Source: Methylococcales bacterium
GTDB lineage: Bacteria > Pseudomonadota > Gammaproteobacteria > Methylococcales > Methylomonadaceae
DNA: 64,000 nt
Direction: 5' to 3'
NCBI GenBank assembly: GCA_026399075.1
Contig: JAPLRR010000079.1
Location: 31,580 to 95,579, forward strand
The position numbers and the translations under genes are program-made. Below are positions 1 to 8,601 of the stretch, one piece after another (position 1 is the first letter of the stretch; every line of letters begins with the position of its first letter). Under the pieces are notes generated by a model. It was not told where the DNA came from and did no database searches. It was given only the letters and a program-made list of their open reading frames with translations.

Positions 1-737
1 GCTTTGGCCTTTTCAACAAAAGCGATAGCCTTGTCACGGATTTCGTCATCCACGGTTTCCATGCGTTTGGGGTAAAGTGTCCCGGCATCTTCGATTTTCT
101 GTTTGCCAATTTTGCCCCAACGTGGCATCACGGTTGCATCATCTTTAGTGGTGGCCCAACTATGCACCATGTTGCGTGGACCGACTTTGTCCTTTAGATC
201 TTGCGGGTAATTGGGATGGGCGGGGTCTTCCATGGCATCCAGGTGGTACAAATAGCCAAAGAATTCATCAAAGCCATGGACAGTCGGCAAAAACTCATTC
301 AAATCACCCAAATGGTTTTTACCAAATTGGCCGGTGGCGTAACCCATCGATTTAAGGGTTGTGGCAATAGTGACAGCCTCTTTAGGGAGGCCAATGGGCG
401 ACCCTGCTTGACCGACTGTGGTCATACCCGTGCGGATAGGCAGTTCGCCCGTGATGAAGCTGGCGCGGCCTGCGGTACAGCTGGCTTCTGCATAATAGTC
501 GGTAAAGCGCATCCCTTCGGTGGCCAGTTTGTCAAGGTTAGGGGTGCGCCCTGCCATCATGCCCTGGTGATAAGCACCAATGTTGAACCAACCGATGTCA
601 TCACCCATAATAACAACGATATTAGGTTTGGTGCTTTCAGCCGCTTGCGTAACATTGACAAACAAACCAGCCGCCAACAAGGCTAATGCCATTGTTGCTG
701 GTTTAACAAGGCGTTGTCGCCGAGGTATCGTAATCAT
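1..737 (-). CDS. Arylsulfatase-type sulfatase, exported (3' end outside window)
   Basis: Only the first 245 codons lie in the window; the gene runs off the left edge. Translating the minus strand from the ATG at 737 gives a signal peptide (about residues 1-33, basic start, hydrophobic core, ending VTQAAE). The sulfatase N-terminal block follows: VVIMGDDIGW, whose GDD (45-47) supplies metal ligands, then the active-site motif C87-T-A-G-R, in which the Cys would be converted to formylglycine. The C-T-A-G-R form is a known variant of CxPxR. GKNHLGD downstream fits the usual GKxHLG block. It would hydrolyse sulfate esters in the periplasm; the substrate cannot be told. A Cys-type enzyme needs a formylglycine-generating system, which is not in this window. 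The plus-strand reading frames here are shadows. Confidence 0.9.
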   Translation of the reverse strand, partial: MITIPRRQRLVKPATMALALLAAGLFVNVTQAAESTKPNIVVIMGDDIGWFNIGAYHQGMMAGRTPNLDKLATEGMRFTDYYAEASCTAGRASFITGELPIRTGMTTVGQAGSPIGLPKEAVTIATTLKSMGYATGQFGKNHLGDLNEFLPTVHGFDEFFGYLYHLDAMEDPAHPNYPQDLKDKVGPRNMVHSWATTKDDATVMPRWGKIGKQKIEDAGTLYPKRMETVDDEIRDKAIAFVEKAK

Positions 738-1084
738 AGTGTTATTCCTGTTGGTGGAAGGGAACGCATGCCTTGCGTTAAAGGTTTCCTGCTTTGATAA
801 TAACAACACTATAAACGAAGTGCTATAGGACTTTAGGCCTAGTCCGCAGCTTTGGGCTTCTGTTGAAAAATGGGTTGAATATTTCACTGGTAAAAGTAAG
901 CTTAACAAAACAAGTAGCTTGGATGGGCCACCAAGTCCATAGCGTGTTGAGATTGCAGTCAAAGATTGGCTTGCAACAAGACGTTTGGGCAGGCATACAA
1001 CTCGGTCTGCGTTGATTACCAAGTCCTCGTTATAACCTTTCCTTAAGTTTGGGAGTTTTGGTCTATGCCAAAAATAAATAGCTG
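738..1084. other. Intergenic region between divergent sulfatase and kinase genes
   Basis: About 350 bases separate two divergently transcribed genes, so both promoters must lie here. The only structure I see is an imperfect palindrome at 828-845 (GGACT, a TAGGCCTA core, then AGTCC), which could be an operator. No convincing -35/-10 pair or coding region is seen. Confidence 0.4.
828..845. promoter_or_regulatory. Imperfect 18-bp palindrome, possible operator
   Basis: Half sites GGACT and AGTCC flank the self-complementary core TAGGCCTA, with one extra base on the left. It sits about 90 bases upstream of the sulfatase start and about 240 upstream of the kinase start. A role as a binding site for the LuxR-type regulator at 2932 is a guess from position only. 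Confidence 0.3.
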
Positions 1085-2935
1085 ATGAGTTGGGTTACCG
1101 TAATTTGGTCGATGCTGGTGGCGGTTAGTCTGACCTTAGCCTTGCAACATCTGTTTATTTGGCTTATCCAAGCCCGGCAGTGGGCGCACTTGGCCTTGTC
1201 ATTAACCGCCTTGGCGGTGGCTATTATGATCGGTATGGAATATTCAGGTATGAGGGCAGCTAACGTTAACCAGTTGGCAACCATATTACGTTGGGTCCAT
1301 CTGCCTTTTTTTGTTACTTTTGTGGCGATGATTTACTTTGTACGCCACTACTTTGGGGTCGGGCGATTATGGCTGGCGTGGACAGCTTGTGGTTTACGGC
1401 TGTTTGTTCTGGTCATCAATTTCACCACCGGACAAAACCTGTTTTTTAAGGAAATCACCCATCTCAAGCCCCTAGTGGTTTTTGGCGGGGAAACCGTCGT
1501 GATAGCCCAAGGGGTACTTAACCCATGGTATGTCATCGGCCCCATCAGCATTCTGGCGCTAGTGGTGTTTGTGCTGGATGCCTCTTTGATGTTGTGGCGT
1601 AAAGGCGGGGGGGCGGGTCGCTTGTTCGTTTTTAACAGCATCACCTTTTTCATGTTGGCGGCAGTGGTCCACTTAGGCTTGGTCAATGCCGGCTTACTCA
1701 ATTCGCCCTACTTGGTTAGCTTGTCCTTCATGCCCGCGCTCATCGCGATGTCGTATACGTTAAGCTACGATGTGATGCGCTCGGTAAAGCTTGCCGACCA
1801 ATTGCAGGCCAGCGAAACCGAGCTACGTAAAAATGAGCAACGCATGGCGCTTGCGATAAGTGCCGCTGAATTGGGTGTGTGGGAATGGGATGTTGTCCAC
1901 GATGAAATATGGAGCAATGATAAAGGCCGCGCCTTGTTCGGTATACCAGGGCGGGAACGGATCAGTTTCAGCCGCTTTTTGGGTACGCTACACAAGGATG
2001 ATCGTGCCCTCCTAAAATGCAGGGTAGATCAATCTCTGGCAGGTGGTGGGGATTATGAAGGTGAATATCGTGTTGTGCTGCCGGATGGGCAAATACGTTG
2101 GTTTACCACCCATTCCCATCTTGAGTTTGACAGTCACCATTGTCCTTTGCGTATGTATGGTGTTTCAATTGATATTACCCAACGCAAACAAGCAGCACAG
2201 GCTTTGATAAAACAAGGTAACAAACAGACCCATCTGGCACGCGCAACTTTGCTGGGTGAGCTGTCCATGGCTTTGGCGCATGAGTTGAACCAGCCTTTGG
2301 CGGCGATTCTCAGTAATGCCCAAGCGGCGCAGCGTTTTTTGCTGAGAAAAGAAAGCCAGCTTTGTGAGGTGCAGGAGATTCTCGAAGACATCATTGCCGA
2401 TAACAAACGCGCCAGTGAAGTCATCCTGCGTTTACGCTTATTATTAAGGAACGATGAAGTGCAATATCAGCGGCTGGACATCAATGAAGTCGTCGCAGAT
2501 GTTGTAAAGCTGGTGCGCTTTGATTTGGAGGGGAGGCATATTAGCATAACAACAACTCTTGCCGAGCAGTTGCCCACTGTCCTCGGTGACCAAGTGTTGC
2601 TCCAGCAGGTATTGCTTAATTTGATTTTAAACGGCAGTGATGCGGCGGCCTCTGTTAGCCATGTTGACCAAACCAGTATCAGTATACGGACGTGTTGTGA
2701 CGGCAACGTGGTTAAGGTGTGTGTCGGCGACCAAGGGCCAGGCATCACCACTAAGGATATGGCGCATATTTTTGAGCCGTTTTTTACCACCAAGCCCCAT
2801 GGCTTGGGCTTGGGGCTTTCCATTTGCCGCACTTTGATTAAATCCCATAATGGCCAGCTTTGGGCAGAAAACAACCCTGATGGTGGCGCAAACTTTTATT
2901 TTACGTTACCCGCTTATTTTTGTGAAAGAAGATGA
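1085..2935 (+). CDS. Membrane-bound PAS sensor histidine kinase
   Basis: The 616-residue protein begins with about seven hydrophobic segments (residues 1-235), typical of a ligand- or membrane-sensing input module. A PAS domain follows (about 250-375; GVWEWDV, then RWFTTHSHLEF and ITQRK near its end). The HisKA box ELSMALAHELNQPLA has the phospho-acceptor at His399. The ATPase domain shows the N box (LLNLILNGSD), G1 (DQGPGI) and the F/G2 boxes (FEPFFTTKPHGLGLGLSI). It would autophosphorylate and pass phosphate to the regulator that overlaps it by four bases. The HELNQPL form of the H box is common in FixL/DctB-like kinases. The signal is unknown. No good Shine-Dalgarno precedes the ATG. Confidence 0.9.
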   Translation: MSWVTVIWSMLVAVSLTLALQHLFIWLIQARQWAHLALSLTALAVAIMIGMEYSGMRAANVNQLATILRWVHLPFFVTFVAMIYFVRHYFGVGRLWLAWTACGLRLFVLVINFTTGQNLFFKEITHLKPLVVFGGETVVIAQGVLNPWYVIGPISILALVVFVLDASLMLWRKGGGAGRLFVFNSITFFMLAAVVHLGLVNAGLLNSPYLVSLSFMPALIAMSYTLSYDVMRSVKLADQLQASETELRKNEQRMALAISAAELGVWEWDVVHDEIWSNDKGRALFGIPGRERISFSRFLGTLHKDDRALLKCRVDQSLAGGGDYEGEYRVVLPDGQIRWFTTHSHLEFDSHHCPLRMYGVSIDITQRKQAAQALIKQGNKQTHLARATLLGELSMALAHELNQPLAAILSNAQAAQRFLLRKESQLCEVQEILEDIIADNKRASEVILRLRLLLRNDEVQYQRLDINEVVADVVKLVRFDLEGRHISITTTLAEQLPTVLGDQVLLQQVLLNLILNGSDAAASVSHVDQTSISIRTCCDGNVVKVCVGDQGPGITTKDMAHIFEPFFTTKPHGLGLGLSICRTLIKSHNGQLWAENNPDGGANFYFTLPAYFCERR

Positions 2936-3570
2936 ACGACTCTATAGCCACTGTATTTATTGTTGACGACGACCCTTCCGTTGTTAAAGCCCTTGCACGT
3001 TTGTTGCGTTCAGCGGGCTTTAATACCGCCACTTTTGCCTCGGCAGAAGCATTTTTGGCCCTTTACGATAAAGACGCACCGGGATGTTTGGTGCTTGATG
3101 TCGCTATGCCGGGTATGAATGGCTTGGAACTGCAACAGGCGCTCATTGCGCTAGGCAGCGAATTGCCCATTATATTTTTGACCGGCAACGGCGACATTCC
3201 CATGAGTGTGCGTGCCATAAAGCAAGGGGCGGTTGATTTTCTCACCAAGCCGGTACATGACATTGACTTGATTGCCGCCATCCATGAGGGTTTTAAGCGG
3301 GATGAAATTACGCGTCAGGCCCGCATCACATTGAATGGGCTGCAACAGCGTTTGGCTTTGCTGACACCCCGTGAGTTGGAAGTTATGGGCCATGTCGTGT
3401 CCGGCAAAAAAAACAAGCAAATCGCCGACATCTTGGGTACGGCGGAAAAGACCATAAAAATTCACCGCGCCCATTTGCTGATGAAATTACAAGTGAAATC
3501 ATTGCCCGAATTGGTGAAGCTGGCTGAACAACTGGGGGTGGTTGCCGGGACAAACAACCTGTTTATTTAA
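2932..3570 (+). CDS. FixJ/LuxR-family response regulator
   Basis: This is a 212-residue two-domain regulator. The receiver domain (about 5-120) has the acidic pocket VDDDPS, the phosphorylation site Asp56 (CLVLDVAMPGMNG), the switch Thr (FLTGNGD) and Lys (FLTKPV). The C-terminal LuxR-type helix-turn-helix (about 143-200) starts LTPRELEVMGHVVSGKKNKQIA, which matches the FixJ/TodT/NarL layout. The start overlaps the kinase stop as ATGA, so the two genes are translationally coupled and form a cognate pair. Targets are unknown; the divergent sulfatase is a candidate only because it is next door. Confidence 0.92.
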   Translation: MNDSIATVFIVDDDPSVVKALARLLRSAGFNTATFASAEAFLALYDKDAPGCLVLDVAMPGMNGLELQQALIALGSELPIIFLTGNGDIPMSVRAIKQGAVDFLTKPVHDIDLIAAIHEGFKRDEITRQARITLNGLQQRLALLTPRELEVMGHVVSGKKNKQIADILGTAEKTIKIHRAHLLMKLQVKSLPELVKLAEQLGVVAGTNNLFI

Positions 3571-3661
3571 GCAAAGATTTGCTAAGGGTCTGTGGAAAAT
3601 GAATACAGGCCATCATCCGTGCAGCTAAGTTTGCACTTGTTTTTATACAGAGGTATAGACT

Positions 3662-4249
3662 TTGGTTGCACACAAGACAAAATGCGCCTGGGCGCTCGCC
3701 AGCGCTTTGGAAGAGACTTACCACGATCTTGAGTGGGGTGTGCCGGTGCATGACGACCGGTTGTTGTTTGAAATGCTGACTTTAGAAGGTGCCCAAGCGG
3801 GATTAAGTTGGTTGACCATCCTCAAAAAACGCGCTGCTTACCAAGCAGCCTTCGACAATTTTGATGTCCATGCCATCGCCCGTTATGACGAAGACAAAAT
3901 TAATGCGCTGATGGCAAATCTTGGCATTGTCAGGCATCGGTTAAAGATTAATTCAGTGGTCAGCAATGCGCGGGCTGTTTTAAAGGTGTTGGACAGCTAT
4001 GAAAGCTTTAATGACTACCTTTGGTTATTTATCGATGACAGGCCACAACAGTGTGACTGGCAAACGGCGGCTGAAATTCCAAGCAGCAACCGTGTTTCCG
4101 AACTTATGAGCCGGGATTTAAAAAAGCGCGGCTTTAAATTTGTCGGCAGCACCATTTGCTATGCGTTCATGCAGGCCACAGGCATGGTCAATGACCATAC
4201 CACCGATTGTTTTAGGCACGAACCAATAAAATTGGCTAATCTACCTTGA
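3662..4249 (+). CDS. tag: DNA-3-methyladenine glycosylase I
   Basis: This base-excision repair enzyme removes 3-methyladenine from alkylated DNA. The 195-residue protein keeps the Tag zinc ligands Cys8, His21, His179 and Cys183; the spacing equals that of E. coli Tag (4, 17, 175, 179) with a four-residue shift. The LEGAQAGLSW block carries the catalytic-region Glu42, and KKRGFKFVGSTICYAFMQA is the signature near the end. The start is TTG: there is no in-frame ATG before the conserved KCAW, and GAGGT at 3650-3654 sits seven bases upstream. It is monocistronic as far as can be seen. Confidence 0.95.
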   Translation: MVAHKTKCAWALASALEETYHDLEWGVPVHDDRLLFEMLTLEGAQAGLSWLTILKKRAAYQAAFDNFDVHAIARYDEDKINALMANLGIVRHRLKINSVVSNARAVLKVLDSYESFNDYLWLFIDDRPQQCDWQTAAEIPSSNRVSELMSRDLKKRGFKFVGSTICYAFMQATGMVNDHTTDCFRHEPIKLANLP

Positions 4250-4584
4250 AATTTTGGAGAAATAGACTACCCTTATTAGTTGATATAACTGCTTGATAGA
4301 TATGGCGCTAATGATGCACAGTTTAGGTGCAACTTAGGCTGGGGTAGGCTGCTTCTGAATTATCCGCCCACGGTATCTAAAATCGCTTGCCCCCCCCTTA
4401 AACAGGAAAAATGGCCAAGGGTAAGCCGGAATAAGCGGAATTTGGCAGCAGCGGGAACGCTTCCCTTTGCAAGCCCCATCGCGATTTCCAAGTAAGCCGC
4501 AGGCCCCAGCCTTCCGGTATAGGGGTTTAAACCGGGTTGTAAAGTACCCGATAACGTTAATTTGAATTTATAAGGATTACCCCG
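4250..4584. other. Intergenic region, nothing recognised
   Basis: About 335 bases lie between tag and gloA. A minus-strand open frame covers part of it (4360-4755) but continues into gloA antisense and matches no family I know, so I treat it as a shadow. A run of eight C lies near 4390. The end presumably carries the gloA promoter. Confidence 0.3.
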
Positions 4585-5025
4585 ATGCGCTACCTGCACA
4601 CCATGATCCGTGTCAGTGACTTGCAAGCTTCGCTGGATTTTTATTGCGCCAAGCTTGGCTTGATAGAAAGCCACCGCTATGAAAGCGAGCCCGGGCGGTT
4701 TACGCTGATTTATCTTTATGCCCCGGAAGATGCGGGGCAGGCGCTCAACAATCAAGCCCCCTTAATAGAGCTGACTTATAACTGGGATACCGAAGATTAC
4801 GGGGGAGGGCGCAACTTTGGGCATCTTGCCTTTGAAGTCGATAATATCTACGAAACATGCCGAAAACTACAAGATGCCGGTGTCTTGATCAACCGCCCGC
4901 CGCGTGACGGGCACATGGCTTTTGTCCGTTCACCTGATGCCATTTCCATAGAGTTTTTGCAAAAAGGCCAGCCGCTAGCCCCCCAAGAGCCTTGGGTGTC
5001 TATGGGGAATGTGGGGGTTTGGTGA
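4585..5025 (+). CDS. gloA: Lactoylglutathione lyase (glyoxalase I)
   Basis: Glyoxalase I converts the methylglyoxal-glutathione hemithioacetal to S-lactoylglutathione in the cytoplasm. The 146-residue length is normal for the short bacterial Ni-type enzyme. The four metal ligands are visible: His5 (YLHTMIRV), Glu62 (IELTYNW), His80 (FGHLAFEV) and Glu123 (SIEFLQ). The GRF and NWDTEDY stretches are also typical. It is preceded by AAGGATT about six bases before the ATG. No linked gloB is present. Confidence 0.95.
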   Translation: MRYLHTMIRVSDLQASLDFYCAKLGLIESHRYESEPGRFTLIYLYAPEDAGQALNNQAPLIELTYNWDTEDYGGGRNFGHLAFEVDNIYETCRKLQDAGVLINRPPRDGHMAFVRSPDAISIEFLQKGQPLAPQEPWVSMGNVGVW

Positions 5026-5367
5026 GTTTCAGCAGCTCTAAGCCTTGATATGGTTCAAGGTATTATGTGTAGCCGTTTATTTGGCTTTGGCATCCAAATG
5101 GCTAGAAGTTGCCTAACGCGCCTAATTAATTGATGTTTTTACTATCGGCGCAGGCGGTTGACTTAGGAGTCTTCGGCAACTAAAGGTTTGCAGTGAGTTA
5201 ACTGGCTGTTATCCGGTTAGCGTGCTAGCTTAAACAACTTTGGCATTGCGTTATCGTAGGGGCAGTGGTTGTGAATTGCCCAGCTAAGACCAACTACGTT
5301 AACAGCCGATGATCAGGTTACTTTCTTCCAAAGCATTATTATTAGTGCGTAGTAGGTAGGTGTAGTG
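5026..5367. other. Intergenic region upstream of the caspase operon
   Basis: About 340 bases contain no plausible gene. It should hold the promoter for the 5.4-11.6 kb operon, but I cannot point to a convincing -35/-10 pair. The last bases carry the Shine-Dalgarno TAGGTAGG (5353-5360), which places the start at ATG 5368 rather than the GTG one codon earlier. Confidence 0.35.
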
Positions 5368-8300
5368 ATGGCGATAAAGGGTAAACGTTTTTTGTCAGTA
5401 GTCATTAACTTGTTATTCGTTTTTTTGGCGGTGGTTACGGATGTCAGCTCTGCCCCTATTTTGCGTATGGAGGTGGGGCAGCATACCGCCATTATTAACC
5501 GGATGGCGGTTGACAAGGAAGCCAAGTTGTTGGCAACGGTAGCGGATGATAAAACCCTGCGGTTGTGGAATTTGCCAGAAGGTACACTTTACACCACTCT
5601 GCGTGTCCCTATCGATGAACAGTTAAAAGGCGCTTTGTATGCCGTTGCTGTCTCCCCTGATGGTAAAACTGTCATTACGGCAGGGGAAACAATGGATGAC
5701 CAGAAAAAATTTTCCCTTTATGTCTTTGATGTCGAAAAGCGGGTTTTAAAAGCCCGTATTGCCAACCTTCCCAGCGCCATTTTTCATTTGGCTTATTCTA
5801 AAGACGGTAAACAGTTTGCCGCCGCCTTTTCGGGTGGCTTTGGTCTGCGTGTGTGGGATAGCCAAACTGGCAAACTGCTGGCTCAAGACCCCGATTATTC
5901 TGAACGCAGCAATTGGTTGGATTTTAGCGCGGCTGGTTTGTTGGCCACAGTTTCCCATGATGGTTATGTACGGCTTTACGATGGGCAGTACAAACTGCTT
6001 CAAAAAGCCATGCTGAACCCCCAAGGGAAACCCAGTTCAATTTCGTTTTCAGGCAATGGGCAATTGCTGGCCATTGGTTATGCCAATTTATTGCAAGTGG
6101 ATATTATTGACCTAAACCTGAAACCCGTGGCTACTTTACCTGTGGAAAACCTGACGGGTACCAGCGCGTCGATAGTTGAGTGGCAACAAGACAGCAATAC
6201 GGCCTTGTATGCGGCGGGAGACATGAAGACTGCCCAAGGGCGATATGTCATCCGGCATTGGCAGGACATAGGTTCAGCAACCAAAAATTATCGTGATGTG
6301 GAAGTCAGCGGCAATATCGTGACGGATATTATTGCTTTGCCTAACACTAACGACACTAAAATTGATGTCTTGTTTTCCAGTGCTGACCCCGCTTGGGGAA
6401 GCTTGAAAAATGACAGTATGGTGTATAACAGCCACGCCAACTTATGGGATGCGCGTTTAGTTGAATTGCCCGGAAAAACCTTTGCCATTTCTGAGGACGG
6501 TCTGAAAATCGCCTATTCACAGCATCCAGATGGTGATGATGTCAGTGTTTTCGATATTACCCGCTTAAGCTTGCAAAGCCCTAGCGACAAAGAACTGATA
6601 AAGACCTTGTCGCCTGCCATTACCGCTAAGCCACACCTTAAAATCACCCATTGGCAGCGTGATGTCCCCGAATTTAATGGGGTAAGGCGGGATTTTGAGG
6701 ACTATGAAAAATCCTATGCCTTGGCTATGGAACCCAGTTCAGACCGAGCCTTGATCGGCACTAATTATAATTTGCGTTGGTATGATGGTCAGGGGAAGGC
6801 CATTAAAAAAATCCCCGTGACTTCGGCTGTCTATGGACTCAGTATTGCAGGGAATGGCAAATTGGCGGTTGCCGCTTTAGGGGATGGGACTCTCCGTTGG
6901 TATAGCCTGAGCCCTGGGGAAGAATTGACCGAATTGGTGGTTTTGTTCCCTTACAACGATAGCAAGGATTGGATCGTTTGGACTAAAGAAGGTTTTTTTG
7001 GTAGTTCCGATGGTGGGGGGTATCGGTTGGCGGGCTATCATTTAAATAAAGGTGAAACCAAACGACCCGAATGGATAGAATTCTCCCAAATATATCAAGT
7101 TTATTATGCACCCGAACTCATTTTGCCCAAGTTGTTAAGGCAGGAAGATAAGATTAAGGCCAAGCTAAACACCATTGAAAATGTAGATGACCGCTTCAAT
7201 AAAAATGCAGTGCCAATCATTGAACTGGTTGAATATTGCATAAGCCCTAATCATACCGACACCAAAGGTTTTATCAGGACATCACTGGCTAATGAAGTTA
7301 AGACGGCAGACTTAGGGTTTATGGAAAAGGTCAAGTTGCTCTTGAAGGCCATTGTTGCTTGGATAGACGCATTGTTTGGGGCAGCGCCGCCTGAGTTGGC
7401 GCAGCCCGTCCCCCAATTGGCAAGTGCCGATCCCCTACCCAAAAATCCTATTTGTTACCCCATTACCGGCCAAGGGCAAACCCGGGGGTTTGTCCGTAAA
7501 GAAAAAATCCAGGCTACGGTTTTCCGTAACCAATTGGCCAATAACACTGGCGCTATAGACCTGCATTACGTGGTAAAGCCTAGGGATGGCGGCGTGGGCG
7601 ATATAGACATTTATGTGAACGGGCAAATTCAACATAGCCAAAAACAAGTCCAGGCTCTGGCATCTACTGGGCAAACCTTTACCCAAACTATCGCACTAAA
7701 AGAAGGTGAAAATGAAATATCCGTTCATGCTTATGAAAAATCCGGGGGAACTGCCGCCATTTCAGATGCGTTGGACTTGATTAACCCCGCTATACCAAAC
7801 CGTTCCGCCGAAACAGAAGCGGCTGATAAGCCAAGGTTGATCGTGGTGGCTGTGGCTATTGACCATTACCAAGCCCCGAACGCCTTGAAATACGCCGTTA
7901 AAGATTCTAAGGATTTTTTAGCCACCGTCAGCGCCAAAAAGAGCCATTCGTATGCTGAGGTTCTGCCATTTCCTTTATTTGATGAGCAGGCGACCTTGGC
8001 GAACATAGAAGCGACGTTTGATAAAATCGCGGGGCTTATCAATAAGAATGATACCGTTTTGATATATTTGTCTGGACACGGCTTGCGCGATGAGCGGGAT
8101 TTTTATTTTATACCTTATGAAGTCAACGACGATAAGCTTGACGAAACGGCATTGTCACAAGGGATTTTAAAGAAAAATATTGCCAAACTATCAATAAGCA
8201 ACCGGATTTTTATATTTTTGGATTCCTGCCATTCAGGAGCGGTTGATTTCGATGGCATTGCCAACGAGGTCACCAGTTTTGACAAAATCAAGCACCAGCT

Positions 8301-8601
8301 TGGTGATAATGTGTTCATTTTGGCGGCTTCAGGCGAAAATCAAGAGGCCCAAGACCAATTTATGTTGGAAAACCATGAGCAAGCCACAAATGGCTTGTTT
8401 GCTTATGCGGTTTTGGAAGGCTTAAACGGACAAGCTCGGCGCTTGGATGACAATATTGTCGATAATTTTAACTTGGGCAATTATGTCCAACGCCGAATTG
8501 ATGCCATTACCAAAAACCAAACCCTTTATAAACAAAAAGCCCGTTTCCAATCTTTGGAAGCGGGGGATGTCTTAAACTTTGATATTACCCATTATGAATA
8601 A
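5368..8601 (+). CDS. Exported WD40-repeat protein with C-terminal caspase (C14) domain
   Basis: The 1077-residue protein starts with a Sec signal (residues 1-28, ending DVSSA). Degenerate WD40-type blades fill about 35-560 (e.g. DDKTLRLWNL, GLRVWDSQTGKLL, DGYVRLYDG). Next come the linker seen in WD40-caspase proteins (KEGFFGSSDGG, then QVYYAPELILPKLL), a segment with a hydrophobic helix near 655-670, and an Ig-like beta domain. The caspase-fold domain is about 825-1070, with catalytic His904 (YLSGHG) and Cys954 (LDSCHSG). Prokaryotic C14 peptidases usually cut after Arg/Lys or Asp; specificity here is unknown. The signal peptide places it outside the cytoplasm. The next gene overlaps it by eight bases. 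Confidence 0.88.
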   Translation: MAIKGKRFLSVVINLLFVFLAVVTDVSSAPILRMEVGQHTAIINRMAVDKEAKLLATVADDKTLRLWNLPEGTLYTTLRVPIDEQLKGALYAVAVSPDGKTVITAGETMDDQKKFSLYVFDVEKRVLKARIANLPSAIFHLAYSKDGKQFAAAFSGGFGLRVWDSQTGKLLAQDPDYSERSNWLDFSAAGLLATVSHDGYVRLYDGQYKLLQKAMLNPQGKPSSISFSGNGQLLAIGYANLLQVDIIDLNLKPVATLPVENLTGTSASIVEWQQDSNTALYAAGDMKTAQGRYVIRHWQDIGSATKNYRDVEVSGNIVTDIIALPNTNDTKIDVLFSSADPAWGSLKNDSMVYNSHANLWDARLVELPGKTFAISEDGLKIAYSQHPDGDDVSVFDITRLSLQSPSDKELIKTLSPAITAKPHLKITHWQRDVPEFNGVRRDFEDYEKSYALAMEPSSDRALIGTNYNLRWYDGQGKAIKKIPVTSAVYGLSIAGNGKLAVAALGDGTLRWYSLSPGEELTELVVLFPYNDSKDWIVWTKEGFFGSSDGGGYRLAGYHLNKGETKRPEWIEFSQIYQVYYAPELILPKLLRQEDKIKAKLNTIENVDDRFNKNAVPIIELVEYCISPNHTDTKGFIRTSLANEVKTADLGFMEKVKLLLKAIVAWIDALFGAAPPELAQPVPQLASADPLPKNPICYPITGQGQTRGFVRKEKIQATVFRNQLANNTGAIDLHYVVKPRDGGVGDIDIYVNGQIQHSQKQVQALASTGQTFTQTIALKEGENEISVHAYEKSGGTAAISDALDLINPAIPNRSAETEAADKPRLIVVAVAIDHYQAPNALKYAVKDSKDFLATVSAKKSHSYAEVLPFPLFDEQATLANIEATFDKIAGLINKNDTVLIYLSGHGLRDERDFYFIPYEVNDDKLDETALSQGILKKNIAKLSISNRIFIFLDSCHSGAVDFDGIANEVTSFDKIKHQLGDNVFILAASGENQEAQDQFMLENHEQATNGLFAYAVLEGLNGQARRLDDNIVDNFNLGNYVQRRIDAITKNQTLYKQKARFQSLEAGDVLNFDITHYE

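Noticed and set aside
201..828. Plus-strand open frames of 161 and 82 codons at the left edge
   Set aside because: They are antisense to a sulfatase reading frame with a signal peptide and complete active-site motif, and match no family.
4360..4755. Minus-strand 131-codon frame upstream of and into gloA
   Set aside because: Half of it is the antisense of the gloA coding sequence; no conserved motif and no ribosome site.
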